Shown here: piece after piece, positions 28,045 to 37,513 of the stretch | Layout: each line of letters begins with the position of its first letter | Numbering within the stretch: the first letter of the stretch is position 1 | DNA from: Meira nashicola | Lineage: Eukaryota > Basidiomycota > Exobasidiomycetes > Exobasidiales > Brachybasidiaceae | DNA length: 64,000 bases | Direction: 5' to 3' | Assembly (NCBI GenBank): GCA_001600355.1 | Contig: BCJU01000002.1 | Location: forward strand, 2,480,001 to 2,544,000 | The notes under the pieces: model-generated | Database searches by the model: none | What the model was told of the DNA's origin: nothing | Seen by the model: only the letters and a program-made list of their open reading frames with translations | Program-made: the position numbers and the translations under genes

Positions 28045-28740
28045 ATGAAACGGATTCAATCTTTTTTATGCATTTCAATTCTTTCTTATTTTTATCTTTT
28101 GGTTTTATTTGTTGGTCAATTAACTTGTTGTGCAAGTATACAAGTTTTAAAGGATGATTCACTTTATAAACGAGCAGTTCCTGGTGAATCAATCGCTGCT
28201 GCTGCAAAATCTGTACTTTCACATTCAAAGTCAACTAAAGCAATAAAAGAAGCACCAAAACTTCTTCATCAACCAAGTTTATCTAGAAGTTCAAGTTCAG
28301 CTTCACATGCTTCACATGCCACACACTCTTCTTTATCAAAATCTCCTAGCTTAGCTCATACAGATGGTGGTCGTGGAAGAAGTATCAGTCGTGGTTCTCC
28401 AACAATTGCTCGTTATCATTCTGAACCACCTATGGGTAACAAAGAACCTTCACGTACGCCTTGGAAAAATATTCATATTTCTCAAGCGACAAAGAAGAAT
28501 GGTATAATAGCTGGTGGTTCGGCTGCTTTAGGTATGATACTTGGAAACGTACAAGTTAATACACCTACAGTAGACCTTCAAGTCGTTCATCATGGAGGAA
28601 AGAAACTTTCAATGAATGGCCAACTTAGTCAAGGTGGTATAAGTAGTAATTTAAATGCTGGCGGTGCTTCAATTAATATGAACAAGATGACTAGAGCTAG
28701 ATCATTTGGCGGTCACGGTAGCGAACCAGAATATTATTAA
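28045..28740 (+). CDS. Secreted protein I, Ser/His-rich with Gly/Asn-rich tail
   Basis: 231 residues from the ATG at 28045. The signal peptide is about residues 1-30 (FYLLVLFVGQLTCCAS), with KR at 42-43. Residues 45-130 are Ser/Ala/His-rich and basic. Residues 155-170 are a hydrophobic Gly/Ala segment (IIAGGSAALGMILG) that could be a weak membrane helix or a packing segment. The tail from 170 is Gly/Asn/Ser-rich (GQLSQGGISSNLNAGGAS). It ends the plus-strand series and is convergent with the ThuA-like gene, 74 bases away. It lacks the HP-Q-H motif but shares the promoter type and early dibasic site. Confidence 0.78.
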   Translation: MKRIQSFLCISILSYFYLLVLFVGQLTCCASIQVLKDDSLYKRAVPGESIAAAAKSVLSHSKSTKAIKEAPKLLHQPSLSRSSSSASHASHATHSSLSKSPSLAHTDGGRGRSISRGSPTIARYHSEPPMGNKEPSRTPWKNIHISQATKKNGIIAGGSAALGMILGNVQVNTPTVDLQVVHHGGKKLSMNGQLSQGGISSNLNAGGASINMNKMTRARSFGGHGSEPEYY

Positions 28741-28814
28741 TTCATTGATTCATATTACATAGTTTGTCTATATTGTAAATTTATTTATACTCAATTGTCC
28801 ATATATTCTTTCTT

Positions 28815-29828
28815 TTAAAAGACACGAAATAATCTTATATAACTTCTCAAATTAACGGCCGAATTTGGAATATCTGATGGTGAAGATTTTTCTTTTAGAG
28901 AACTTGTAATCCTTTTTGATTTACAAGTTGGACTTTGTAAAACCCAAGAAATACCACCTGCGATATGAGCTTGTATAGTGGGCATTTGCCATGTTTCATT
29001 TAAATGACCTATACTGGTATAAAACATTCTTCCCGGCCCACCGCTATATCTTGGACCATAATCTGGATCGTCCATTCCTTGACCTAAAGGAGTACTTGGG
29101 GCATCTAATAAATTACCTTGACGTATCCATGCTAAAGGTCTTGGTGCAGGACCATCAGATCTTGTTCGAGTTTTAGCTTGTGGATCTTGAAAAGGTGTTG
29201 AATTGGTTAATAAAATGATTGGTGAAGAAGGTAAAGCTCTTGGATCGGTACGATAATGATAAACTTCTTCTTTTATTTCTAATGAAGCGGGAAATTTATT
29301 AGTACTTGGATTTGCATTCGTTAATGCTTTTATTCCTACATCTTGAATTTCAGGATGATAATCGAAAAATGCTCCAACTAATCTACCATAAAAAGGAGTA
29401 TCGTATAAACAACCACAAGCTACATGAAAACCAATATATCCTCCTCCATTTTGAATATATTTTGCAAAATTATCTTTTGCTTGTGGTGAAAGTAAAGTTG
29501 TACTACCATCATCTTTATCAGCCGTCATTACAAAAGCGATTGCATCAAATTGTGAAAGATAATTTGGATCATTTGCCCATAAAGAATCATCATCACTTAC
29601 TGTAACATTCCATTTTGGATTAGAATTTGCAACTGAAACATCTGCAATAGTATCGTTTAATACAATTTGACCATTACCCAATCGAGTAATAATGTCAACA
29701 GCAGTCGGAATTGAATCGTGTCTATAAGCGCCTTCTGATATTTTTGTAAACGCCAATAATTGTGGAATGCAAATTGCTGATCGAATGTGAACCAGTAAAG
29801 CTAGAGATAAAAACAAAAGTTGTTTCAT
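28815..29828 (-). CDS. Secreted ThuA-like domain protein
   Basis: 337 residues, ATG at 29826-29828, with a signal peptide of about 1-20 (LLFLSLALLVHIRSAICIP). The body matches the ThuA (trehalose-utilisation) glutaminase-like fold. AFTKISEGAYRHDSIPTAVD is the strand-1 region. YLSQFDAIAFVMTADKDDGS and YIQNGGGYIGFHVACGCLYD carry the family's Gly-rich turn. YTSIGHLNETW is the typical late motif before the final helix. Bacterial relatives act on sugars. In fungi the family is secreted and of uncertain substrate. The C-terminus is Ser/Lys-rich beyond the domain. It lies at the edge of the secreted-peptide island in the opposite orientation. Confidence 0.88.
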   Translation of the reverse strand: MKQLLFLSLALLVHIRSAICIPQLLAFTKISEGAYRHDSIPTAVDIITRLGNGQIVLNDTIADVSVANSNPKWNVTVSDDDSLWANDPNYLSQFDAIAFVMTADKDDGSTTLLSPQAKDNFAKYIQNGGGYIGFHVACGCLYDTPFYGRLVGAFFDYHPEIQDVGIKALTNANPSTNKFPASLEIKEEVYHYRTDPRALPSSPIILLTNSTPFQDPQAKTRTRSDGPAPRPLAWIRQGNLLDAPSTPLGQGMDDPDYGPRYSGGPGRMFYTSIGHLNETWQMPTIQAHIAGGISWVLQSPTCKSKRITSSLKEKSSPSDIPNSAVNLRSYIRLFRVF

Positions 29829-31030
29829 ATTATCAGATCCAAAAATCGTTTTAAACGATGGTCTTGAACATGACTTTAAAGCATTCTTGCTCCTTTTTTA
29901 TATCCAATTCAATCAGCCTCTAAAACGGCTCAAGCCACTCCTAAAGATAGGAAAACATTTGTAAATCGTAAAACGTCATTACTCCTTGAGGTGGAGATAA
30001 AAAAAAATGATAATTGAGGGGTTCCGCACCCGTCTAATTTCAGCGCCCTTCATTAGGTAAATATTTGTTCGTTGTACCATAACAAAAATTTTGTGCCTAT
30101 TTTTTGCATTATAAAGATCTTCTTAGCATTAGCGGCTAAAATGCGGTAAAAAATTCATTTATCGTGCATTTAATCTTACATACGTTTGGAGATGCGTGCG
30201 CTGCGCTACGCAGCGTTGCGCTTTTTTTTGTTTTCTCATTTCGTCTGTGTAATTTTATATGTTTGTGTACGTACGTACGTACATACAAATGTAGGTACCG
30301 GGACGGACCCTTTAGCCCGATCCAAACGGTATATCAACACGTCAAAGCGCGGGCAAGATACGTAAAGAAGTTCCCCGGAGTATATAAACGATGACACATA
30401 CTACGGCCAAAGAATGTACAAATATGTATACTGTTAGGCCAAGAGCAAAAGAAAGAGATTGAAGATTATACACTTTCATCGCGATTTATTTTCCTTTTCC
30501 CCATCCATCATTGGAATGACGATTGAATGCGGCATCTTTGTGTTTTTTTTTTAATTTGGTCGCCACGACGCTTTGCCGCTTTACTCGATCAACGGACCGT
30601 GTTTAAGAGGAGAAAAATATGTTTGTTTGTTTGGCTTGGCTAAGTAAATAATCACCTTAATTGATCTTTTTTTTTTAATTTTCCGGACTTTAGGAAAAAA
30701 AAAAAAAAAGATAAAAATATACACAAATAATTCATGCGGATATAATTTAACACGCAGCACTGCGCTGCGCTACGCGTTGCGTTACGCACCTAACGGTGAT
30801 TTTCAATCCGCGGGAAAAGTTGATTAGAAAAGTGTAGAAATTGATTGGCCAGAAAATTGTTTAATTCGTTTCTTTTGACTACCATCAATATCACATCATA
30901 TCGCTTGCAGAAGTGAATATCGCCCATCATCTTGTTACGAACGCTTCTCCGATCAGGAGCATTACAAGAATTACGAGTAGCTCAGAAATTTAGACAATCA
31001 GAATTTGAACGGAAAAGATACCTTTACACA
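29829..31030. other. Long AT-rich intergenic region with two GC-rich repeat islets
   Basis: About 1.2 kb without a clear gene. It has A and T runs near 30230, 30540, 30670 and 30700, and a CGTACGTACGTACGTAC run near 30268. Two GC-rich islets share GCGCTGCGCTACGC: 30196-30222, which can form a CGCTGCG/CGCAGCG hairpin, and 30751-30787. The last 100 bases contain an in-frame, ATG-less extension of the hemerythrin-like gene. Confidence 0.5.
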
Positions 31031-31621
31031 ATGCCATCAAACGATCCGTTCGCACGTTTATATCAAGGTATGTTACCTTTTCATAATCATTTTAGGATGG
31101 AGCATGCACAAATTGTAAAAGGAATACCAAAATCACAAACAAGTCCACAAGTATCACTTTTACATCTAATGCAACAAGCTCTACAATTATGCGGACATTT
31201 AGAGATGCATCATACGATAGAAGAAGCTCACATTTTTCCACTTTTGGCTAAGAAAGTACCTTCTTTTGCTATGGATTCAGATCATATAAAAGAACATGCT
31301 CTAATGCATGCTCAATTGGAAGCTTTACAACAATATTCTCAGAAAGTTTTACGTGATCTACAATCATCTCCTGGAAGAAAGGCAGAAAATGAAGGAGCAG
31401 GAAAAGTAGTCAAATCTGAAGGGGAAGGTGATGATGACGATGACGTAAAGCGAAAACCCTGGCCAACATCAATTTATGACGAGGATAAATTCGATACACT
31501 AATCAAAGGCGTTGCAGCAACATTATTCCCACACTTACAAGCAGAAGAGGCAAGTCTACGGCCTGAGAATCTCAAAAAACATGGAATGACACTTGGCGAC
31601 ATTCAGCGCATTCCAATGTAA
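31031..31621 (+). CDS. Hemerythrin-like HHE domain protein
   Basis: 196 residues from the ATG at 31031, the first in frame. HNHFRMEH, HLEMHHTIEEAHIFPLL, HIKEHALMHAQLEAL and LFPHLQAEEASL supply the His and Glu residues that bind a di-iron centre in a four-helix bundle. Fungal relatives bind iron, oxygen or nitric oxide, but their physiology is poorly known. An acidic, low-complexity linker (residues 118-142) splits helices three and four. The frame is open for another 33 codons upstream with a presequence-like composition but no ATG (see Findings). Convergent with the LRR gene, 62 bases away. Confidence 0.85.
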   Translation: MPSNDPFARLYQGMLPFHNHFRMEHAQIVKGIPKSQTSPQVSLLHLMQQALQLCGHLEMHHTIEEAHIFPLLAKKVPSFAMDSDHIKEHALMHAQLEALQQYSQKVLRDLQSSPGRKAENEGAGKVVKSEGEGDDDDDVKRKPWPTSIYDEDKFDTLIKGVAATLFPHLQAEEASLRPENLKKHGMTLGDIQRIPM

Positions 31622-31683
31622 TCATACAGCCCCTCTTGGAAGATGAATGTACAATATCACAATTTTATACAATTTATGTTTGT

Positions 31684-33765
31684 TCAACTCCAAGCTCCAC
31701 CTAGTCCGATACTTGCCTCATTGGTTTTATCAGATCCTCCCCATCCAACCTTGCTATCAGGCTTCTTCGCAACATTGAAGGGAACTTTTGCCTTGCGCTT
31801 ATCTTCACCATTCTTCTTCTTACTAACATTGACCACGCCTGCTACTGAAGTCACTTCTTTGGGTGCATGCTCAGCTTTCGAAAGTTGGTTCTTGCTTTCA
31901 TCTTTTTCCTCGGTCTTGCCTTTCTTAGAGGGAACATCCGTAGGACCAGCATCTGCATCCCAGGCTTTCCTCTTCTTTGACTTTTGTGGTTCAATAGAAG
32001 AAGAGCTAGACATATCCACAGTATCATTTTGGAGTTTGCTAACCTTCTTTTTCGGCTTTTTAGGTTCATCGCTTAGAGAAGGTCCAGCTCTTGCACGAAT
32101 GCGAGCCATGTGTTCATCTTCATCTGATTTAGCCTGTTCAGATTTACCGACAGAACGCAAGAAAGGATCTTTAATTGTTTTTGCTTCATCTCCTTGCTCA
32201 TCGGCACTCTTCTTCTTTTTTCCACGACCTCCTCGTTTGTGCAGCTTCTTTCTTGACGCTTCATCGGTATCAGCGGTAATTTCGTGAGCTTTGACCTTTT
32301 CAGGAACCTTTCTTGAACTAACATTCGAGTCACGATCTTTGCCTTTGCGTGTATTAGGATTCGAAGTTGCATCTTCTTTTCCAGTTTTCCTTGCCCTTTC
32401 ATTCGATTCACCCTTTTTAAACGATCGAGATCTTTCACCCTTCTGGTCCGTAGATGGCTTGATGGTATTTTCCTCAGTTTTTGCTGATATGGTAGAATGT
32501 CTATTATTTTTCAAAGACTTGTAAGGTCCTATGTTGTTCGAAACGTTGGCTCTAGGCTCTGATCCTTCTTTTGCTTCTTCGTTATCGGCACCTGTAATGA
32601 TCTCGTCTTCCTTCTTTTTCTCAACTTGTAACTTCACACTGTCCAAGACACGAAGAGCAGGATATGCCTCTAGAATTCTTTGCTGATAATCCTCAGCTTT
32701 TGTCACTTCATTTCCGCGCAGTGATAATGTGATCAATCCTCGAACTCTTCTCCTTCGCGAAGGATGAATCGCATCTGTTGTATCTGCAGCACTTCCATTC
32801 TGTGTTTCTTCATTTGATTGCATCAAAGGTGCGATTGATATCCAATCCTGCAATCCACAATCACCTGCTTCAAAAGTTTCTAAGCCTGTCCCTTTGCTAT
32901 CTTTTCCAACGCCTTTGCCCCACCCACTTATATGCTCTGGCAATCTTTTCAGCTCGGCGTTCCCGGATATACGCACCTCTCGTAAATGTGAGCAAAGCGA
33001 GAAGTCCGGTAAGGGAGATTGGTTCTTGGTCCATTGTAGCTTGTTGTGTGTAATACTTAGCTTCTTAAGACCGGGTAAATTTGCCGGCATATCTTTTGGC
33101 AAAGAAGTGATTTGGTTATGCGATAACACAATCGTATTCAATTGAGGCATTGAGGGAAAATGCGGTATTGAGGTAATGGCATTGTGACCTAGAACGAGAG
33201 CACCAAGAGACTGCCATGCTAGCAAAGTTGATGATGGAGGAGGCAAAGGTATATCGCATGAAGCTGCATTTAATACTGTTAACTTGCTAAATTGATCCAA
33301 TCCTTCCCAAGCATCGTTTCCAGCATACTTTCCCAATGATGGATTACCACTGAATTTGAGCCATGTTAGTTGTTGTCCAAACGCTGATGAGCTGGTTTTA
33401 TTGCGACTTTTACTTTTTGCTACAGCTCTTCCCATCCACTGCAACGTTTCAAGTCCATTTGGGTTACCATTCTCCTCTGAAGCTTTCATATCCGACATGT
33501 CGAGCCTTTGTAGGTTGTTCAATTGACTTAGTGCCTCTATCAAACCTTCAACTGGCGGAAGAGGATTTGCTGAAATATCCAAACGAGCTCTTTCTGTGAC
33601 TTCATCGTCTTCTTCTTCGGCCTCCTTGGCAGGTTTTGCACTTGTATTCTGTTGTACCTCATCTGCCCTGCGATTTGCAAATTTCTCTCTATTACCATTC
33701 TTTGAAGGTCCCGATTGATTACGCCGAGCTCCAGCCCTGCTTGTTTCGCCACTTTGACCTACCAT
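31684..33765 (-). CDS. Leucine-rich repeat protein with long Lys-rich tail
   Basis: 693 residues, ATG at 33763-33765. A basic N-terminus (about 50 residues) is followed by leucine-rich repeats at about 50-340, with consensus lines such as LNTIVLSHNQITSLPKDMP and LKKLSITHNKLQW. The repeats end at LRVLDSVKLQVEKKK, which looks like the LRR cap. The remaining 300 residues are disordered and Lys/Glu/Ser-rich, with many nuclear-localisation-like clusters (GGRGKKKKS, KKPKKKVSKL). The repeat style resembles SDS22-type phosphatase regulators, but the tail points to the nucleus or nucleolus. Its partner is unknown. Single exon. Confidence 0.8.
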   Translation of the reverse strand: MVGQSGETSRAGARRNQSGPSKNGNREKFANRRADEVQQNTSAKPAKEAEEEDDEVTERARLDISANPLPPVEGLIEALSQLNNLQRLDMSDMKASEENGNPNGLETLQWMGRAVAKSKSRNKTSSSAFGQQLTWLKFSGNPSLGKYAGNDAWEGLDQFSKLTVLNAASCDIPLPPPSSTLLAWQSLGALVLGHNAITSIPHFPSMPQLNTIVLSHNQITSLPKDMPANLPGLKKLSITHNKLQWTKNQSPLPDFSLCSHLREVRISGNAELKRLPEHISGWGKGVGKDSKGTGLETFEAGDCGLQDWISIAPLMQSNEETQNGSAADTTDAIHPSRRRRVRGLITLSLRGNEVTKAEDYQQRILEAYPALRVLDSVKLQVEKKKEDEIITGADNEEAKEGSEPRANVSNNIGPYKSLKNNRHSTISAKTEENTIKPSTDQKGERSRSFKKGESNERARKTGKEDATSNPNTRKGKDRDSNVSSRKVPEKVKAHEITADTDEASRKKLHKRGGRGKKKKSADEQGDEAKTIKDPFLRSVGKSEQAKSDEDEHMARIRARAGPSLSDEPKKPKKKVSKLQNDTVDMSSSSSIEPQKSKKRKAWDADAGPTDVPSKKGKTEEKDESKNQLSKAEHAPKEVTSVAGVVNVSKKKNGEDKRKAKVPFNVAKKPDSKVGWGGSDKTNEASIGLGGAWS

Positions 33766-34174
33766 TTCTCAACGGGCGTCTTTTCGAACAGTAAAATGAA
33801 TATCACAGTCGTTGTGGAGATGATGGCTAGATGTGTTGGTAACTACATATATACATACCATCATACCATCTTAAATTTCTTCCAAAATTTTAGCGCTGAA
33901 TTGTCAAAAATTGGACACCGATATTACGCTCAAACTTTTGTTTTTGTTTTTAGGCGTGCAGGCGCTTTTAAATTTTTGGCAAATCTGGTTCACACTGTCG
34001 TTGCATTTATTTACATAACCGCACGAAACACGAGAAGACTGCCAAAGATGGCTTTAGCGTTTGGATTGCGTTTACAGACTTGAAATTTATTGACATATAA
34101 TACAACAATCACTACTACCATCATAATTCCAAGTAGGCCACATTTCGCGATCCATTCTCCAGCATTCTCAAAAA
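33766..34174. other. Divergent promoter, LRR gene and CBP80
   Basis: About 410 bases between two divergent starts. It contains an ATATATACAT run near 33847 and T-rich stretches. Short open frames here overlap the CBP80 start on the other strand. No RNA gene is seen. Confidence 0.45.
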
Positions 34175-37100
34175 ATGTCGGAATACGATCCAAGCTATTT
34201 GGCTGAACAAAATTTGTATGGGCCAGGCAGGGAAGTGTACAATAATTCTCAGCAAAGCGGCGCCGGCTCCGGAGGTGGTGGTGGTGGACATTACCGTTAT
34301 GGTAGCTCAGCTGGCACGGGTAATGAAGGAGGATATCGATCTCGTGGACCACGAAGAAGTGGCGGTAGAGGTGGCTGGCAAGGTCATCATGGTGGTGGAG
34401 GTGGGGGCGGATATCATCAACGCCCTCGTGATGTGTACGATGCAGAGGAAGATTACAAGAGAAGAGTACGTGATTCGCTCTTTCGATTAGGAGATGTTCG
34501 CGAAGGTTCAAATGAAGAGTTTCATCCACCTAGTGAATTGTTTCGAATGAAGGAATTCTTGGATCAGTCGATCATCAGAGGAGGTCAATACTATGATACC
34601 GTCGTGCATTCATTCAAGGTTATGTCTACCGAACAACCACACAAAACACCTTTGACAGCAGCACTGTTGGGTTTTCTATTTCTACAGCCTGTTGCTTCAT
34701 CCGATTCAGCTCAAGAGGAGCAAAGGGATGATGCAGCCGACGAAAGTGCAAGCGGCTGGGACGCAAAGCCTGAAGAGCGAGAAACTGTACAGGCAAGCAA
34801 TGGAGGTGCAAAAGTTGTCAAAGACTTGATCGCAGCTTTCCGTAATGATTTGGACTCTCGTCTATGGCGTAATTCCCGCTTGTATCTGCATTTGTTTGCT
34901 TCTCTTATCCCACTCGGAATCATTCAAGCTGCCTCTGTTCGCCGCATGTTGGCATCCTTTGCTGCAGTTCTAGATGAACCTGGTGTGACTGCAGCTCGGG
35001 GAGATCGAGCAGCAATATGTATCATTGAGACTATGTGTAGAGCAGGAAGAGATCTTTGCAAAGATGGACAAGATAGTGATCAACGATTTGCATTGCAAGA
35101 ATTGGATGATCTCGTCGAACGGGTTGAAAGATATTCGAAAGAGTACAGAAACGTAGAAGTGGATCTTGTCAGACCATTTGCAATCTTATCAGATTCTGAA
35201 AAGGGAGAAGAGGACGATTGGATGCATGAAGAGACTTTTGATACAGCAGTGATTGCTCTTCAAAAATTACGTGCGCGGGATTATAGCAAATCAGCCTTCT
35301 TACCTTCACCTTTGGATCTTCTCCCACCTCCGATTGTGGCCAGTGTCACGATTCCGCATACGGAAACGATTGTATTGCCAGACCTACTTGTGCCACCTGA
35401 TGATGAATATGGCGACGGTCCATCCACGTCTACCCACAATTTGAATAATTCTCAAGGAAATGGTCAAGACAGACATCGTCAACGACGCACAGGAAAGAGC
35501 AGCAGTGATGCAACCGATGAGCAAGCAACTTATAGAGCTGGAGCAGGCGTCGAACGTGTGTACAGATATCCGAGATGGTTCAAGGACACTGTGCCTGCAC
35601 CGTCAACACCGGAAGCTGTCACGCTGCGCTCTACCATTCAAGACATCATTGACCTATACCAGGTCAATCGCAAGGAATGTGCAAAAATCTTGTTTGATCT
35701 GCCAAGATGGTTGCGCAAAGGGACTTTTACTGGAAAGGGTGTGTCACCATCAGTAGGCATATTTGGCGAGCCAGAAGATACATGGCAGCTAAGTGCTGAT
35801 GATACGCTGCAAGGTAGTTGGTCGCTTGACGAGCTAATAGTGGAGAGCATTTTGTCCAACAGCCTCGTCTTACCTTTGCCTCCGCAGAAACCTCTATACT
35901 ATACAACTTTATTGAGAGAAGTTGTTTCGATTAACCCTCAAAGTATTGCACCGGCCATGGGCAAAAGCGTACGTAGAGTTTACGCTCTGCTCGGTACGGG
36001 TAGAGCTGATACGGAAGCGATCAGACGGTTCGCTGATTGGTTCAGCGTTCATTTGAGCAATTTTAACTTTAGCTGGAATTGGAAGGAATGGATTCCCGAT
36101 ATGGAAAAAACACAGGCACATCCAAAACTGGTTTTTGCTAGACGTATAGTAGAATTAGAAATCCGACTCGCCTATTTTGAAAGAATTAAGCAGAGTTTGC
36201 CTTCCGAAGTACAACCACATTTGCTGCCATCTGCGGAGCCCTCTCCGACTTTCACTTATGCTGCCGAAGAACATCCTTTCCATGAACGAGCTGCTGGATT
36301 GATTCAATCTATGCGAGCCCGGGCAACGGCTGAGGTTATCTTGGCAGAATTGCAAAGCTTCCGAAAAGAAATCACTCCTGAATCATCGTCTTCCTTTGTG
36401 CCAAGCAGTAATGAGACATCCGGTTTCAAGGTCACAAATGAAACAGAAGCCGAGCTTGCTATTCGAGACGTTGTGATGCAATCATTATTGAACATCGGTA
36501 GCCGCAGTTTCTCTCATTTCTTAAACGTCGTTGAGCGATATCATGCCCTTTTACGTCAATTGTCTACCTCGCCTTCGATGCGTTTGGCTATTTTGTCAAG
36601 CACGGTACGTTTCTGGCATAGCTCACCTCAATGGATTTTGATCATCGTGGATAAATGGCTGCAATATCGTATTATTGAGCCAACGGACGTAGTAGACTTT
36701 GTCTTTTCGCCTCCTACCGATCAACCAGATATCACGACTGGCACTGAAGATGTAGCTCAAAAGCGTGATTGGAGTAATTTCTTGTGGTGGGAATTGATCA
36801 AGTTGACCGTTCACAAGGTCCACGGACGTGTTGATCAAGTAAAAAAACGATTAGAAACTCTGAAGAAGGAAGATATCGATCGTCTAGAACGTGAAGAAGC
36901 TGTTAAAGAAGCAGGTAGTGGAATGGAAGATATCAAGAATGGAACAGATGACGGACCTAAAGCGGCTTTATTCCCTAGTGGTGCTACCGTGAGCACCTTG
37001 CCCAGACGTCCAGATCTTCCACCTGCTTCGACTACTGCAGCTGGAGATGAAGGTCTTGACGCAAATGTTACTGGACCAAACGCTGAGAAGAAACAAACGG

Positions 37101-37417
37101 TGGAAGAAGTTGAAACCTCTTATCAAAATGTCTCACAAGAACAAAGAAAAGTTCTTATTCGTACTTTGACTGGATTCGTTGACCGATTAAAGGATGCACC
37201 CGTGACAATTTGGCAAAGGAAAGGTCAAGAAAGCAATGATGAGCAAACTTGGCATGATTGGTGGATTAAAGGATGGTATACAGAGTATTGCAGGCTATTC
37301 AACAAAGATTTGATGGCTAATCATGAAACAATCCTTGCAAATGTCTTTGCTAAAATTGAGGAAACTGATCCGTTATACAGCACATTCGAACGTTCATGTC
37401 AAATGGCATCTGAATAA
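34175..37417 (+). CDS. CBC1: Nuclear cap-binding protein subunit 1 (CBP80)
   Basis: 1080 residues, single exon, ATG at 34175. A Gly/Arg-rich N-terminus (about 90 residues, GGRGGWQGHHGGGGGGGYHQ) precedes the helical MIF4G-type body. The block RRVRDSLFRLGD begins the first domain. LWRNSRLYLHLFASLIPLGII and RRMLASFAAVLDEPG are typical of CBP80. Later segments IVVESILS-type and WSNFLWWELIKLTVHKVHGRV belong to the second and third domains. CBP80 pairs with CBP20 to bind the m7G cap of nascent transcripts, and promotes splicing, export and snRNA handling. The Gly-rich head is unusual for the family and looks like an RGG-box. The length otherwise is as expected for fungi. Confidence 0.9.
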   Translation: MSEYDPSYLAEQNLYGPGREVYNNSQQSGAGSGGGGGGHYRYGSSAGTGNEGGYRSRGPRRSGGRGGWQGHHGGGGGGGYHQRPRDVYDAEEDYKRRVRDSLFRLGDVREGSNEEFHPPSELFRMKEFLDQSIIRGGQYYDTVVHSFKVMSTEQPHKTPLTAALLGFLFLQPVASSDSAQEEQRDDAADESASGWDAKPEERETVQASNGGAKVVKDLIAAFRNDLDSRLWRNSRLYLHLFASLIPLGIIQAASVRRMLASFAAVLDEPGVTAARGDRAAICIIETMCRAGRDLCKDGQDSDQRFALQELDDLVERVERYSKEYRNVEVDLVRPFAILSDSEKGEEDDWMHEETFDTAVIALQKLRARDYSKSAFLPSPLDLLPPPIVASVTIPHTETIVLPDLLVPPDDEYGDGPSTSTHNLNNSQGNGQDRHRQRRTGKSSSDATDEQATYRAGAGVERVYRYPRWFKDTVPAPSTPEAVTLRSTIQDIIDLYQVNRKECAKILFDLPRWLRKGTFTGKGVSPSVGIFGEPEDTWQLSADDTLQGSWSLDELIVESILSNSLVLPLPPQKPLYYTTLLREVVSINPQSIAPAMGKSVRRVYALLGTGRADTEAIRRFADWFSVHLSNFNFSWNWKEWIPDMEKTQAHPKLVFARRIVELEIRLAYFERIKQSLPSEVQPHLLPSAEPSPTFTYAAEEHPFHERAAGLIQSMRARATAEVILAELQSFRKEITPESSSSFVPSSNETSGFKVTNETEAELAIRDVVMQSLLNIGSRSFSHFLNVVERYHALLRQLSTSPSMRLAILSSTVRFWHSSPQWILIIVDKWLQYRIIEPTDVVDFVFSPPTDQPDITTGTEDVAQKRDWSNFLWWELIKLTVHKVHGRVDQVKKRLETLKKEDIDRLEREEAVKEAGSGMEDIKNGTDDGPKAALFPSGATVSTLPRRPDLPPASTTAAGDEGLDANVTGPNAEKKQTVEEVETSYQNVSQEQRKVLIRTLTGFVDRLKDAPVTIWQRKGQESNDEQTWHDWWIKGWYTEYCRLFNKDLMANHETILANVFAKIEETDPLYSTFERSCQMASE

Positions 37418-37513
37418 TTAGCGAAGAAATCTGTATCGATAATGAAGAAGAAGGATAGTTTATATCATTTCATTTTTTGAATGACAAAATAGTACAATTG
37501 TGATTTATAAAAT

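Noticed and set aside
27648..28157. 169-codon plus-strand open frame over the promoter of gene I
   Set aside because: It overlaps the TATA box and the start of gene I in another frame and has no coding-like features.
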